From contig CP142451.1 in the NCBI GenBank assembly GCA_038049695.1, forward strand, positions 129,228,001 through 129,292,000: a stretch of 64,000 nt of DNA. The letters run 5' to 3'. Source of the stretch: Cinnamomum chago (Eukaryota > Streptophyta > Magnoliopsida > Laurales > Lauraceae). Positions 34,370-45,532 of the stretch are shown piece after piece. The position numbers and the translations under genes were made by a program. Every line of letters starts with the position of its first letter. Position 1 is the first letter of the stretch. Under the pieces are notes generated by a model. It had not been told where the DNA came from. It ran no database searches and saw only the letters and a program-made list of their open reading frames with translations.

Positions 34370-34655
34370 TAGTTTTAGATTGCCTTTTCTATTTCATTGA
34401 GAATGGTTTATCTCCATTTCTTTAAATTTGTTTCATACTATCTGATGATGGAAGTGGTTCCATGATCGTTTTTGTTGAAATTTGCTTCTGCTGCTTTAGG
34501 TAGTTTTAAATTGGCTCCTCTATTGATTTGAGAATAGGATTATTGGACCCCTTTATTGAAGTTTAGGCTTCTGATGATGGGAGTGGTTCCATGATCCTTT
34601 GTTGAAATTTGTCTCTGTGATGCTTGATTGTGGGAGTGATTTCTTGATAATATGT
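34370..34655 (+). repeat. 131-bp tandem duplication in the Alfin-like 3' flank
   Basis: Copy 1 (34370-34500) and copy 2 (34501-about 34630) both run TAGTTTTA-ATTG-CT..TTGAGAAT.., CTGATGATGG-AGTGGTTCCATGATC, TTGTTGAAATTTG. A third partial copy (TTGATTGTGGGAGTGATTTC) follows. It probably overlaps the 3' UTR or immediate downstream region. Confidence 0.8.
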
Positions 34656-36209
34656 GCATCCTTTTATTTTAATTCAAATTTGTTATGATGTCATGGCCTC
34701 AGATGATTACCAATTCTGTGTTGTGTTGCTGGATTGAATGTGTTTCTTAAAGCAGATATTTATGGATCATCACATAACCCATACCTGGGTATGCTGCTTG
34801 GAATTTGGTTTTGATTAACCCTGATTTGCTTGCTTTTATTGGCTGCCCATCTTTCTGTTTTGATGTCTTGTTTCTGGCCCAGGTGCATTGAAGTTCATAA
34901 TAACACACGGGATTGGCTATTGGACGGCAAGAGGCATGACTTCCAAAGTCACCAATTTTCTGGTGGGTCTTAGTCTCGCTCACGTGTTGACTGGGATGCA
35001 TTGAGGTATTATTGTACAACACTACTACAACGTATGTGCGCCATGGACTGACCATCATTCATAGGAGCAGGAGCAGGAGCAGGAGCAGTTTTTAGTCTAT
35101 TTCCAGGAGTTGAAAAACTGTCTTTTGAGTGATTTAATACCATTGATGGCTTAGATATAATTTAACCAGCAACGAAACTTATTTCAGCTGGGGAAAGCAT
35201 GCTGCCACTGCCAGTGCCCGTGCCCACCCTATGTGTCTCTCTAGCCGTAATACATCTCGGGAGGGATATAGATTGGCAATTATAAGTGGATCATTGCATT
35301 TGAGATAGAATGGCATGCGACCTGTATATCTATTGGCAGGTCCAATGCATTACCATCCCATCATATTACTACCGACTGTTTATATGAATTTTCACCCTAA
35401 TGTCACTCCACGAATTTTGAAATGCAATGGAATGAGTGACCTGATACAGTTTCTACTAGAATGCTACCTTCAATTTCAGAGCTGGAGTCCTATTCATCTT
35501 ATTGATTGAATGGAATGAATGCATGCCATGTTTTATGAATGACTGGATGATCGATCCATTGTTTTGGCTTTTGCCCTTTTAGTATATATATCCCGTGATC
35601 GTGGGTGGGTGTGTGAAACACCATCTTGTCTTCTACCAAGGACATGTAGCCAAGCTGCTGAGGGTTTTTGAGGAAGGCCCTGCTGCTGGTTGATCTGTTT
35701 CCCATGTTCTGATTTTGGCCTTCTTTTAAATGTGTAAGTTCCGTAAGCTCATGCTTGTGGGGCCTACCATTGGTCCATCCATATGTACCAAACACACGAG
35801 CCCCCTAAATTGTACTTATCCGCTAACTTTTGGTCAGATTCAAATTTACTGGACCGTTGGATCGATTGTGTACCGATCCAAATTGACTATTGACCATTTA
35901 ACTTTTGGGATCTAGATGAAGATAGAAACCACAGTTTGGGCTGAATATATTTGTTTTTTTCACAGGAGGTGGGTCCTAGGGAGTCCTTGAAATCTCCCCA
36001 TCCCCAACCCCATGTGGGTCTCTGGGTGGGCCCACTACACAAGCTTACATTAAATATATATAGGGAAATATGAAAACTTTTTTTGTAGGGCTCCAACCCA
36101 TTCAAACCTAACAACCAATAGGGAACCCCTGGTAGTCACTAATCCCAAGGATTAGCACAAATCTGAATGGACTGAACCGTTGGATCGAATGTTAAATATA
36201 TATATTTTT
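34656..36209. other. Intergenic, no gene seen
   Basis: Only short unsupported frames. It contains a hexamer repeat (AGGAGC)4 at about 35065-35089. Confidence 0.6.
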
Positions 36210-36381
36210 TAATATGAAGCCCTTAAACTTTTTTTTTAATCTGAATGGACTAACTGTGCCTATGTTTAAACTCCGCCTATGTTTGGGTATCTTTGACATT
36301 GCTGGTCCCAAGCCCGGACAAAGGAAGATAGTTGTTTGTTAGGTAGCTGACTGCCAGCATAATATTCAGTCGGATTTCTTT

Positions 36382-37533
36382 ATGGATTTGAGATCTAATG
36401 AAATTTCATGGGGGCATCCCCTACTTAGCGACGCGCTGTATAGTCCGAGTACAATGATAAGTGAGCAAGGACCGCTGCATCGACGCCCGGGTGTAGTGCT
36501 AAATAGGCAAGGGTCCTCACACTTGGGACGAGTGTGGGGGGTAAGGAAGCTAGTCCAAAATAGAAGGCTGAGATTAGGAACTTGGAATATTGGGAGCCTA
36601 ACTGGAAAACTTATGGAAGTGGTGGATACAATGGAAAGGAGACGAATCACAATTGCTTGCTTGCAAGAGACAAGGTGGGTGGGACAGAAAGCTAAAGAAA
36701 TTGAGAGGACTGGGTATAAGTTATGGTATACGGGACTTAATCGATCGAGGAATAAGGTCGACATAGTGGTAAACAAGGACTTAAAGGAAGATATAGTTAG
36801 TGTAAAGCGATATGGATATAGGATTATTGCAATTAAGTTAGTGTTAGGAGAAGAGATAGTGAACGTAATTAGTGCTTATGCCCCTCAGGTGGGCTTAGGA
36901 GATGGACTTAAGGAAAAGTTTTGGGAAGACTTAGAATGAGTGCTACTAGAGATACCCCAAGGCGAGATGATCTTCATAGGAGGAGATTTGAACGGCCATG
37001 TAGGACGCGACGTAAATGGATATATAAGAATACATGGGGGACATGGATACGGTAATAGAAATGCAGAAAGGAAGGATATTTTGGAGTTTTCAGTGGCTTA
37101 TGATTTCATGATAACTAACACCTTTTTTAGGAAGAGAGAGGAACATTTGGTGACTTATAAGAGTGGCTCCTCAAGGACACAGATTGACTTCTTCTTAACT
37201 AGGAAAAGAGACCGATTAGCTTGTAAAGATTGCAAGGTTATACCGGGGGAGAGCTTGACTTCCCAACATAGGTTGTTGATCATAGATGTGCAGCTACAAA
37301 GGTGGACTAGAAAAAAGAAGTCGTATAGATGCTCAAGGACTAAATGGTGGAACTTGAAAGGTGATAAGCAACTAGCATTAAGGGAAAAAGTACTAGAGGA
37401 AGACATTTGGGCTGTAAATGAGAGTGCAAATAATATGTGGGATAAGGTAGCAGAGTGTATTAGGAGGGTAGGGAAAGAAGTCTTAGGAGAATCCAAAGGG
37501 GGTGCTCCGGCACAAAAAGAGGCATGGTGGTAG
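36382..37533 (+). pseudogene. RTE LINE endonuclease region
   Basis: An endonuclease-exonuclease-phosphatase domain begins at about 36568 (RLGTWNIGSLTGK), followed by LQETRWVG, the FIGGDLNGHVGRD metal/active-site block, RTQIDFFLTRK and SLTSQHRLLIIDV. An in-frame stop at 36937 separates two stretches and another stop follows at 37531. Related plant predictions are often labelled craniofacial development protein 2-like, which is a mis-annotation of this domain. Confidence 0.9.
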
Positions 37534-38868
37534 AGCGAGGCCGTCCGAGACAAGATAAGAGTTAAAAGAGAATGCTTTAAAACTTGGCAAAATGATCTAA
37601 ATGAAGCGAACTTGGAGAGGTATAAAGAAGCAAAAAGAGAAACCAAAAAGGCAGTTAGTGAAGCAAAGGCAAAAGCTTTTGAGGAGCTATATAGGCGACT
37701 CGACACTAAGGGATTAAATTGATGAGCCACACAATGAAATTATGGGAGAGAGTTATTAAGAGAAGACTAAGAAGAACAACAAACATTTCAGAGAATCAAT
37801 TTGGTTTCATGCCTGGGAAATCAACCATGGAGGCTATCTTTCTCCTGAAAAGATTAATGGAACAGTATAGAGAAGGTAATGGAACAGTATAGAGAAGGTA
37901 AGAGAGATTTACATATGGCGTTCATTGACTTAGAGAAGGCCTATGACCGAGTTCTCAGGGAGATTCTATGGAGAGTACTGGAAAAGAAAAGTGTGTGTGT
38001 CGCATATATTGAGGCGATAAATGATATGTATAATAGAGCCGTGACATCTATAAGAACGACTGGCGGAGAGACTAAAGAGTTTCCTATCACAATTGGTCTA
38101 CACCAAGGCTCAGCGTTAAGCCCGTACTTGTTTGCCCTAATTATGGATGAGATTACAAGACATATTCAGGATGAGGTGCCATGGTGTATGCTATTTGCAG
38201 ATGATATTGTTTTAGTGGATGAGACGAGAGAATGAGTGAATGATAAGCTAGAATTGTGGCGGAATACGTTAGAGACAAAAAGGTTTAGGCTAAGTCGTTG
38301 CAAGACAGAATATATGGAATGCAAGTTTAGTCAAAGTAGGACACCTGCTAACTTAGAAGTAAGTTTGGGCACACAAAAGATTGTAGAGAAAGAAAACTTT
38401 AGGTACCTTGGATCTATGGTGCAACAGGAATGAGAGATTGATAATGATGTAAGTCACAGGATTCAAGCCGGGTGGACCAAATGGATGAGTGCTTCGGAGG
38501 TTTTGTGTGATCAGAAAGTCCCCCTCAAGGTTAAAGGAAAGTATTTTAAGGTAGAGGTACGTTTATCGTTGTTATATGGATCAGAGTATTGGGCAGTAAA
38601 ACATAATCATGTTAAAAAGATAGAAGTTGCAGATATAAGAATGCTAAGATGGATGTGCGGGATCACAAAGAGATATATGATTAGGAATGAGGAGATTAGG
38701 GGCAAAGTAGGAATAACACCGATTAAAGATAAAATGAGAGAAAATCGACTGAGATGGTTCGGCCATGTTAAAAGGCGCCCAACAGAGGCACCTGTTAAAA
38801 GGTGTAAAAGCATGAAGATTGTCTGGAGTCGGAGAGGGAGAGGGAGACCCAAGAGAAGTTGGAAATAA
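37534..38868 (+). pseudogene. RTE LINE reverse transcriptase, deleted and frameshifted
   Basis: After the endonuclease, the linker jumps from ..YRRLDTK directly to GLN and LMSHTMKLWERVIKRRL. By comparison with the copy at 56.4-57.0 kb, which keeps this part, several hundred bases covering the linker and first RT motifs are lost. The remaining RT has ENQFGFMPGKSTMEAIF, HMAFIDLEKAYDRV, GLHQGSALSPYLFALIMDE and the catalytic LFADDIVLVDE. A 22-bp direct duplication at 37857-37900 shifts the frame, and stops occur at 38233 and 38431. The C-terminal Cys/Trp segment (MLRWMCGIT, RLRWFGHVKRR) is present. Confidence 0.9.
37857..37900 (+). repeat. 22-bp direct duplication in the LINE reverse transcriptase
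   Basis: Two exact adjacent copies encode MEQYREG. Because 22 is not a multiple of three, the duplication creates a frameshift and an immediate TAG. Confidence 0.95.
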
Positions 38869-39005
38869 ACTATTAAACACGACCTTGCCTACATGGATCT
38901 AATGGAGGACATGACCCTAAATAGATTTAATTCGCATCGTCAAATCCATATAGCCGACTTCACCTAGTGGGAAAATGCTTGGTTTGGTAATATGAAGCCC
39001 TTAAA

Positions 39006-39827
39006 AGTTGTGGTCCACGGATGAAGAGATATGAATTTGGGGTTAAACTTGATACTTTGGGTGGCCTCACATGGATCACCCCTTCCTTTCCTGCTTTCCA
39101 TCTCCAAATAGGGCCCACTATTGGGCCCCACAGTATATGGGTAATATTCAGTTCCCACCTGAATATTTCCCCATATATAATAGGTGGCCAAATGCATCCC
39201 CTTCATCTCAGTGGATTTACTGTGGGGGAAGCCAGTAACCAGGTAGTTGAGTGAAAGAATCCATATCCGATGGCTGGTCAGATCCAAACCTACTACCAAA
39301 AGTACAAAATGGACGGTCAGATCCATGCCTCGGCGAAAGGAGCTCACGTGGTTGCATGTGAGATGTAGGATCTCGCACTGGTGTCGCCCACGGTTCGGCG
39401 AGACCGGGTGCGTACGACCGCCTCGTGGGTAGGCAATTAGGCGTTCCAACTTCCACATCTCAGCTAGTTGTTGGGTCGAGAGACCTCGTTAGTCGTTTCA
39501 TAAAACCGGCCGCCTCCAAACAGACAACCCAACCCAACCCAACCCCAACCCGCTCATGAATCTGTCGGACCCGATTTCCTCCCAACACAACACAATCGTC
39601 ACTCCACTAGTCACTAAATCCAAAAATCATCCCATTTTCCACAGCACCCACAGACAAGTCTATCTCAGCCGTACATCTTATCCTGATGACCCATTTTCAC
39701 CTCACTCAAACATAATCACCCACAACATGCAATCATTCTTCTTATTGATAGGATTATTACAAACCCTTTTTATGCTGCCAAGGTTTTTTTCTTTTTTATC
39801 TTTTTTCTTTTTTTTCAATGCTCTCTA

Positions 39828-39829
<2 letters not shown>
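39006..39829. other. Intergenic, no gene seen
   Basis: No coding seen. A short (AACCC)n run, telomere-like in composition but not the plant TTTAGGG repeat, lies near 39528-39552. Confidence 0.6.
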
Positions 39830-39864
<35 letters not shown>

Positions 39865-40016
39865 ATAACATGGGAACCCGCCGACCCCCCTTTGGGAGAT
39901 CATTGGTAAACCCACGGATACATAGAACCACCCACAAGCCCTATGTATCGGGTAAGGCCTTAAGGATTCGAAGGCAGGACCTCCAGGTTAAAACTGGACT
40001 TCCTAACCACACGAAC
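39830..40016 (-). mobile_element. tRNA-derived SINE-like element, minus strand
   Basis: A run of more than 30 T residues (39830-39863) is the complement of a poly(A) tail. On the minus strand the body begins near 40016 with GTGTGGTTAGGAAGTCCAG (box A-like) and about 35 bases later has CCTTCGAATCC (box B-like), the layout of a tRNA-related pol III promoter. Length without tail is about 150 bp. A clear target duplication was not found. Confidence 0.6.
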
Positions 40017-40629
40017 AATTTAAGTGTGGGTAACACTTTAAGTGTGGGTAACATTTTAAGTAATAAAAGTTAGAGACCAGATTAGAGTAATAAAAGTTTC
40101 TCTGATGAAAAACTTGAAAAAAAAAAAAAAAATTGGTTAGTATTTCAACGTTGAGCCTGGTGGGATTCATAGCTCACAGAAATCTCATGCAAGTGGCATC
40201 CTGACAAGAACGAACGGCCCCCGATAGAAGTTTATCAAATGGAATGAAATGAACAGTTTTGATGACCAAACGGGGCCCGTTCATGTAAGTGTGGCGGCCC
40301 ACCCATGACCATCGTCACCATCATAACAAAAATCCCTAATCCAAGACCAGAACATAACAAAAAAGAGAAATCCATTTCTCTTCCTTTCTCTCTCTCCTCT
40401 CTTTTTCTCTGTTTTTTTAGTTAAGAGAGCATCCGGTTCCTCTCATCTCACCCTCTAAAATCCCCAAAATCCCTTCGCCTTTTTCGGCTCCCTCTTCCTT
40501 CGGAAAAACGGTTCTCCTTCTCTCTCTCTGTAAATAGTCTTCGATCTCCTACCCTTTCAGAACCCTGGAAATTTTTATTCCCAGCAAAAGCAAAGATCGA
40601 TCTGCATTTCTTCTTCTTTTTCTTCTTTC

Positions 40630-40680
40630 ATGGCGGATTCGGAATGCGACCGGATCTCATCTCTTAATAATCTTAAATAA
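40630..40680 (+). CDS. Upstream ORF in the carrier gene leader (16 aa)
   Basis: ATG at 40630 begins MADSECDRISSLNNLK and TAA, about 215 bases before the main ATG and in the CT-rich leader. If transcribed, it would be the first ORF on the mRNA and could reduce main-ORF translation. Whether the peptide itself matters is unknown. Confidence 0.4.
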   Translation: MADSECDRISSLNNLK

Positions 40681-40686
40681 AATAAG

Positions 40687-40756
40687 GTACACTCTTTCTT
40701 CTCATGTATTTAATCCAAACCCAAACCCTAAATTTCGCATTTCGCATTTCTTTCAG
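40687..40756 (+). other. Possible 5' UTR intron of the carrier gene
   Basis: AAG|GTACAC at 40687 and TTTCTTTCAG ending at 40756 would define a 70-bp T-rich intron between the upstream ORF and the main start. It is an inference from splice consensus only. Confidence 0.4.
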
Positions 40757-40894
40757 ATTGTAAAGTTAGAATTAGGGTTTCTGTTGTATATTCCTCTTCT
40801 TTACATTTTCCGTTTAGGGTTTTAGGGGAAATCGAGTACAGATAGGAATCAAATCTAGGTTCTTTGGTAATTAAAATCTCTCAAAGTGGAGAAG

Positions 40895-41923
40895 ATGAAT
40901 TTGGGCGCCGAGGAAGAACCGGCACCCGATATCCATCTCCCAGCCGATATTGATTGGCAGATGCTTGACAAATCCAAGTTCTTCTTCCTCGGCGCCGCCC
41001 TCTTCTCCGGCGTTTCCGCCACCCTTTACCCCGTCGTCGTCCTCAAAACCCGCCAGCAGATCGCCCATGCGCACCTCTCATCCGTCAGAACCGCCGTAAA
41101 CATTCTCCGGCACGAGGGGTTTCGCGGGCTTTATCGCGGATTCGGCACCTCCCTCATGGGGACGATCCCCGCCCGGGCGCTCTACATGACCGCCCTTGAG
41201 GTCACCAAGAGCAACATCGGCACGGCGACGGTACGCATGGGCCTCCCGGAGCCCATGGCAGCCACCATCGCCAATGCCTCCGCTGGCGTCAGCGCTGCCT
41301 TGGCGGCACAGCTCGTCTGGACGCCTGTGGATGTCATCAGCCAGCGCCTCATGGTGCAGGACAATTCCTCTTGCGGCGGCGCCTCTAAATACCGCGGCGG
41401 GATCGATGCTTTCCGGAAGATTCTCAGATCCGATGGTCTGCGCGGCCTTTACAGGGGTTTTGGAATGTCAATCCTCACTTATGCACCGTCCAATGCTGTG
41501 TGGTGGGCCTCGTATTCGGTCACCCAGCGGCTTGTCTGGGATGGGTTAGGCTGTTACTACTATTGCAAGAAGGATGATGATGGTAGTAAGGGGGCAAGTG
41601 TTGGGCATCGGCCCGATTCAAAGACTGTTGTCGCAGTTCAGGGATTGAGTGCTGCAATGGCGGGTGGGATGTCAGCTTTGATTACCATGCCATTGGATAC
41701 CATTAAGACCAGATTACAGGTGCTGGATGGAGAGGAGAATGGAAAACGCCCGCCCACGGTAGGGCAGACAGTTCGGACCCTTGTGAGGGAAGGTGGGTGG
41801 AGCGCTTGTTACAAGGGTTTGGGCCCGCGGTGGGCCTCCATGTCGATATCTGCAACCACTATGATAACTACCTATGAGTTTCTCAAGAGGCTTTCTGCAA
41901 AGAGGCAAGAGAACTTGACCTGA
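40895..41923 (+). CDS. Mitochondrial carrier family protein, SLC25A44-like
   Basis: A single-exon gene for 342 residues, normal for the family. Three carrier repeats are visible with their signature helices: PVVVLKTRQQ at residue 46 (degenerate first motif), PVDVISQRLM at 144 and PLDTIKTRLQ at 266, each followed by the G-L-Y-R-G-F or CYKGLG motif of the matrix loop. The N-terminus (LPADIDWQMLDKSKFF) and the sequence order match the SLC25A44 group. In animals SLC25A44 is reported to import branched-chain amino acids into mitochondria; the plant substrate is not certain. The first half is strongly GC-biased at third positions, the second half less so. I chose the ATG at 40895; an in-frame GTG three codons upstream is not a likely plant start. 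The frame is intact and the CT-rich leader looks like a normal plant 5' UTR. Confidence 0.95.
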   Translation: MNLGAEEEPAPDIHLPADIDWQMLDKSKFFFLGAALFSGVSATLYPVVVLKTRQQIAHAHLSSVRTAVNILRHEGFRGLYRGFGTSLMGTIPARALYMTALEVTKSNIGTATVRMGLPEPMAATIANASAGVSAALAAQLVWTPVDVISQRLMVQDNSSCGGASKYRGGIDAFRKILRSDGLRGLYRGFGMSILTYAPSNAVWWASYSVTQRLVWDGLGCYYYCKKDDDGSKGASVGHRPDSKTVVAVQGLSAAMAGGMSALITMPLDTIKTRLQVLDGEENGKRPPTVGQTVRTLVREGGWSACYKGLGPRWASMSISATTMITTYEFLKRLSAKRQENLT

Positions 41924-43765
41924 TAAGCAGAAGAGGAAATGTGGTGTTTTTTTTCTTCTTCTCTCTCTCTCTCTCAAGGAGGGGGTAAGTCATGCCTTCT
42001 CTATACAGCTTGCTTGTTTTATCGATGTAAGTGATGCGGATCTTCTCTGTTTCAGGGCACATCTGATTGTACCCAACCCAAAATCTCGAGCAGATTTTGT
42101 GTAATGTACAATATGTTTGGGGTGGTGCATAAACAAGAGACCTTATTAAGTGGGATAGTGTTTATGTTTTTTGGGCTTTACATTCCAAGTGAATATCAAT
42201 GGCTCTGGTGAAACCTCCCCATTTGATGGGGTCTCCAATTTCATCGAATCAAATGCACCATGGTTGTGTAAAATGTTTAATCCACCTGTGATCTTGGGTA
42301 CATTCAAATGCACTCTGTTCCCTTCCTTCTTCTCTACCTCTCAAGGAAGCTAATCCTTGGGTCTGAAATTTTCTGGTTTTGAAGAATGAAGTTGAAGGGG
42401 ATGACCTAATCTCAAGGAGGGGATTTTTCTTCTACTTTGTATATAGTATATATATGTATGCTTATGCTTATGCTTATGCCTATGAGATGGAAATGAGAAC
42501 TTGCAATTCTAATTTCCTATTTATGAATAATGATCTTGTGGGTAAAATCCTCTACTTTGAGATCCAATAGTGTACATTCTCTTTGATGTCCAATTGCTGC
42601 ATCCTGTCTCTGTTGTAGACTCGTCACTTCATTGTTTAGTAATTTTGCTTGTTTCATTGCGACTTATTGCATAGTCTCTGCTTACTGTTTATAGATCGGA
42701 TCACTTCAAAGTCCCATGTTTTCCTTTTTCCAGATCACGGTATATAGGTTTTTATTCCCTTTTTGAAGTGAGTAGTTTTCAAGTATAAATCTTTTACCAA
42801 CCCAGATCGATGGGATTAGGCTCCGTTGAAAACAAAGATGATGGTTATTTCCCCTTTTTCAGATGTTGTAATTATCATGGCAGTTGATGATGCTCTCGTT
42901 GTATTTCCATTTTCCAGTTGCTATTTATGAATTATGATGCATAGTTGTAACTATTATGGATAATGCCCGAGTTTGATTCTGGTAAAACCACCTAACAAAA
43001 TTAAGTCTAAGTCCTAGCTTTATATGTACTGCGTATGCATTATCATTGCTTTTAATCTGGAACATCCATAATCCATATGTTAGGTCGATTGTACAAATAA
43101 CCAGAACTTTTATGATTTTTTTTTTAATGGTAGTTGAGCCGCTGCCCTTCGTCGTCTTGACCATTTATCTAGTTTTCAATCCAGTGTTTAGTCCTTTGAT
43201 TAGTATTATATTTCATGGTATAACTTGTCCGCAATGGTCTACTGCATTGCATTCTGGTAGCCTTGTGTGTGCAAAATTTGCTTCTTCCTGGAAACATAAT
43301 ACTGTGCTGTACAAGTCGAACAGGATACATTTCCCTGATTCCTAATTACTTTGGAATTTAAGGGGCGGAGTGAAAGGACATGGATGACGATCTACATTTG
43401 GCTATCAATTTCTTTAGATTTAATTTCAGAATGAAGGGTGGTCGACCATTCTTGTCAAACTTGTGATATTATGTATTTTTAACTTTTGATCCTTCACTAT
43501 TAGCCATATGTTTAAGTGTATTTTAGAATTTTTACCAACTAGGTAAAATGGCTTTTAGTAATGCATTACAGAAGGGAATCGTTAATTGAACTATTACCCG
43601 TCTACTTACTTAAACTAGATCTCTGTTTAAACTTAAATGAGTGCTAAGAAACTAATATGTATATTACTTCTTTTTTTTTAAACATCAAGAAGGTGATTAT
43701 TTTATCTTAGGCTTTTATTCTCTTTAAGGTGTTTTGGTGGAAAGGTAATCCTAATTATCACAGAT
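41924..43765. other. 3' flank of the carrier gene and intergenic DNA
   Basis: No gene seen. It begins with a CT-rich 3' UTR. A short TATGCT hexamer repeat lies at about 42456-42484. Confidence 0.6.
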
Positions 43766-43773
43766 GTGACAGG

Positions 43774-44679
43774 TAGGGTTGTAAATGGGTCCCTGATTTT
43801 CCGATTATCCGAAGGTTCCGACCCGTTAGGTTCCGGGTTTGGGTCCTTATTTTGGTTCCGATAAGTAAATGGTTCCGATTCCAGATCTTTTTTTTTTGAA
43901 CCGTTACCTAAACGGGTTCGTTTCCGGATCCACAGTAGTTCAAACCCGTGGACCCGGACCCGACCCAATATACTCTAATCTAAATACTCGTATCTGTATG
44001 GGAACCCCTCATTCTAAGTTTCTAACCTAATCTTTCGTTCCTCATGCTGGTGGGATCATAACCAGTACTGAACGCCCATTAAATCAAGGATGGGGCAGCC
44101 TGCGACGCAGCTCTCTCCCTTCCTGGCAGAGAGAGCACTTGTGGCAAAAGAAGTGTGTAGCGAAATCGCACGCTGATTCACACTGCTCACGTTGCACCTC
44201 ATCTTCTACAATCCCTCTGCAACATCTACAAGACCTCAATAATGCCTCACAGCTACCCTGATCCCACAACAAAAGATAAAAACTTGATTGCAAAATTTCC
44301 CTCTTTTCAACACAGACAGATACGAGAGCCAATTCAAGAGGCTGAAGCCAACAATGCAAAGTATATCTTTGGTACTTCTAAGCTTTGCTTTAATGAAAGT
44401 TAGTAGTAACAAATTAAAAAGAAAAGAAAAGAAAAAAGGGTACAAGGGGCCGATATCAACTGTGTGGACAAGAGCAGTACACTGGCTCGAGGTCAAACCA
44501 CAGGCCACAGGCAAATCAAGTGCAAATGGTTCCGGTTTCAGTTCCTATTAAAATTATCGGAACCGGTTCCGGAACCAGTTTCCTGGTTCCGATCCGGGTC
44601 CGATTCCCCCTCGTACTAAACAGTTTCGGGTCCGGGTCCACCCTGGACCCGGACCGGAACCGACCCGTTTACGACCCTA
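43774..44679. mobile_element. Non-autonomous hAT element carrying a PLAC8 gene fragment
   Basis: The 906-bp element has terminal inverted repeats TAGGGTTGTAAATGGGTC and (right, inverted) TAGGGTCGTAAACGGGTC. It is flanked by an exact 8-bp target duplication GTGACAGG (43766-43773 and 44680-44687). The outer arms (about 43774-44000 and 44520-44679) are rich in GGTTCCG/CGGAACC and GGACCCGG words and are partly complementary to each other. The centre, about 44080-44520, has a different composition and includes a recognisable coding fragment. No transposase is present, so it must have moved using an hAT enzyme supplied elsewhere. Confidence 0.9.
44087..44257 (-). pseudogene. Captured PLAC8 (Cys-rich) gene fragment
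   Basis: The minus-strand frame reads GSCEALLRSCRCCRGIVEDEV, then QREQCESACDFATHFFCHKC, SLCQEGRELRRRLPHP and a stop. The HFFCHKCSLCQEGRELRRRL stretch is the C-terminal motif of plant PLAC8-family membrane proteins (cell-number-regulator and related groups). Only this part is present; the preceding CCXXXXCPC-type motif is missing. Sequence upstream on the minus strand may be captured intron. The fragment ends inside the element, not at a natural gene end, so it is non-functional as a PLAC8 protein. Confidence 0.8.
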
Positions 44680-44850
44680 GTGACAGGCCACATGATCAAG
44701 TGCTAGTTATAACATAAATTATATAATTTGAATTGCATTTTCATTTAAAGAAGATTTTAAAGTACATTTGAATATAAATTTTAGTTTGTGTGCGTATATG
44801 TCTATATCGGTGAGTCTGGGCTGTCCCTAATTATATATTCTTTTACCCTC

Positions 44851-45240
44851 TGTTTGGGAAGGAAGTAAAAGGAGGGGTAGGAAAAAAAAAGAGGGGAAAA
44901 TGGAGGGAAAGTGAAAATTGAGGGTGTTAGGGATGGGAGGGAGGGAAAGTGAGGGTATAATTCGTGTGGGGCCCACTTTAAAACTTTTCCTTAAAAAATG
45001 GGGGAAAGTATAAGGGAAAGGGGAATTTTTGTCATTTTACTAAATTGCTCTTTTTACTTTTTCACAAAGTAAGGATAAATTGGTAATTTTTTCTCTATCT
45101 CACAAACAAACAAAATTCTAGTTTTTCACTTTTCTTTTTCCTACTTTTTTACTATCCAAACAAGAGGAAGTAAAATTAATTTTAGTTTACCTCCCCTTCA
45201 TTTTTCCTTCTCCCTCAAATTTTCCCTCCCCCCTTCTCAC
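44851..45240. mobile_element. Possible MITE with degenerate inverted ends
   Basis: TTTTACCCTCTGTTTGGGAAG at the left resembles the complement of CTATCCAAACAAGAGGAAGTAAAA near 45151-45174, and the interior is GGGAAAG/CTTTTCC-rich. No target duplication could be fixed. Confidence 0.4.
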
Positions 45241-45330
45241 TGCCTGCTATTGACGAAACCTGCAATAAATAATTGTGTGCCCGCGTGAAACCACGACACG
45301 TCATACTTTGAGATATATATATAAATGAGG

Positions 45331-45486
45331 AATGTTCAAGTGCATGACTCATGCCTCACCATAAGGTGAAGGACATTTTCCTTTTTTGCACATAAATCTC
45401 CTCTTTTGTATTTCACCCTATGTATTTGAAATCCCCCATTTATGGAAGCATCATCACCATAGGATGAGGGATGGATGCACTTGAAC

Positions 45487-45489
<3 letters not shown>
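45331..45489. mobile_element. MITE beside a (TA)n microsatellite, copy 1
   Basis: Perfect 15-bp terminal inverted repeats AATGTTCAAGTGCAT (45331-45345) and its complement (45475-45489). A long (TA)n tract adjoins the right end and a shorter TATATATATAA lies just left. The interior carries CTCACC-ATAAGGTGA, TTTTTTGCACAT and CACCCTATGTA-TTGAAA, shared with copy 2 at 47.1 kb. Confidence 0.7.

Positions 45490-45531
<42 letters not shown>
45490..45531. repeat. (TA)n microsatellite
   Basis: About 21 TA units directly after the right end of the adjacent MITE. Confidence 0.95.

Positions 45532-45532
<1 letters not shown>

Larger units (their letters stand above)
36228..38987 (+). mobile_element. RTE-clade LINE with 18-bp target duplication
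   Basis: The target duplication TAATATGAAGCCCTTAAA occurs at 36210-36227 and 38988-39005. Between them lies a single-ORF non-LTR element: an apurinic-type endonuclease, then reverse transcriptase, with no separate gag-like ORF, as in RTE. The tail is TTGGTTTGG rather than poly(A), also typical of RTE. The conserved 3' end ..ATCCATATAGCCGACTTCAC matches the minus-strand copies at 48.6 and 55.2 kb. An internal deletion near 37715 and a 22-bp duplication disable it. Confidence 0.93.

Noticed and set aside
37155-37730. 191-codon minus-strand frame across the first LINE
   Set aside because: Antisense shadow of the endonuclease/linker coding region; Ser/Phe/Leu-rich without domain.
39528-39552. 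CCCAACCCAACC run as an interstitial telomere
   Set aside because: The unit is AACCC, not the plant telomere unit CCCTAAA, and the run is short.
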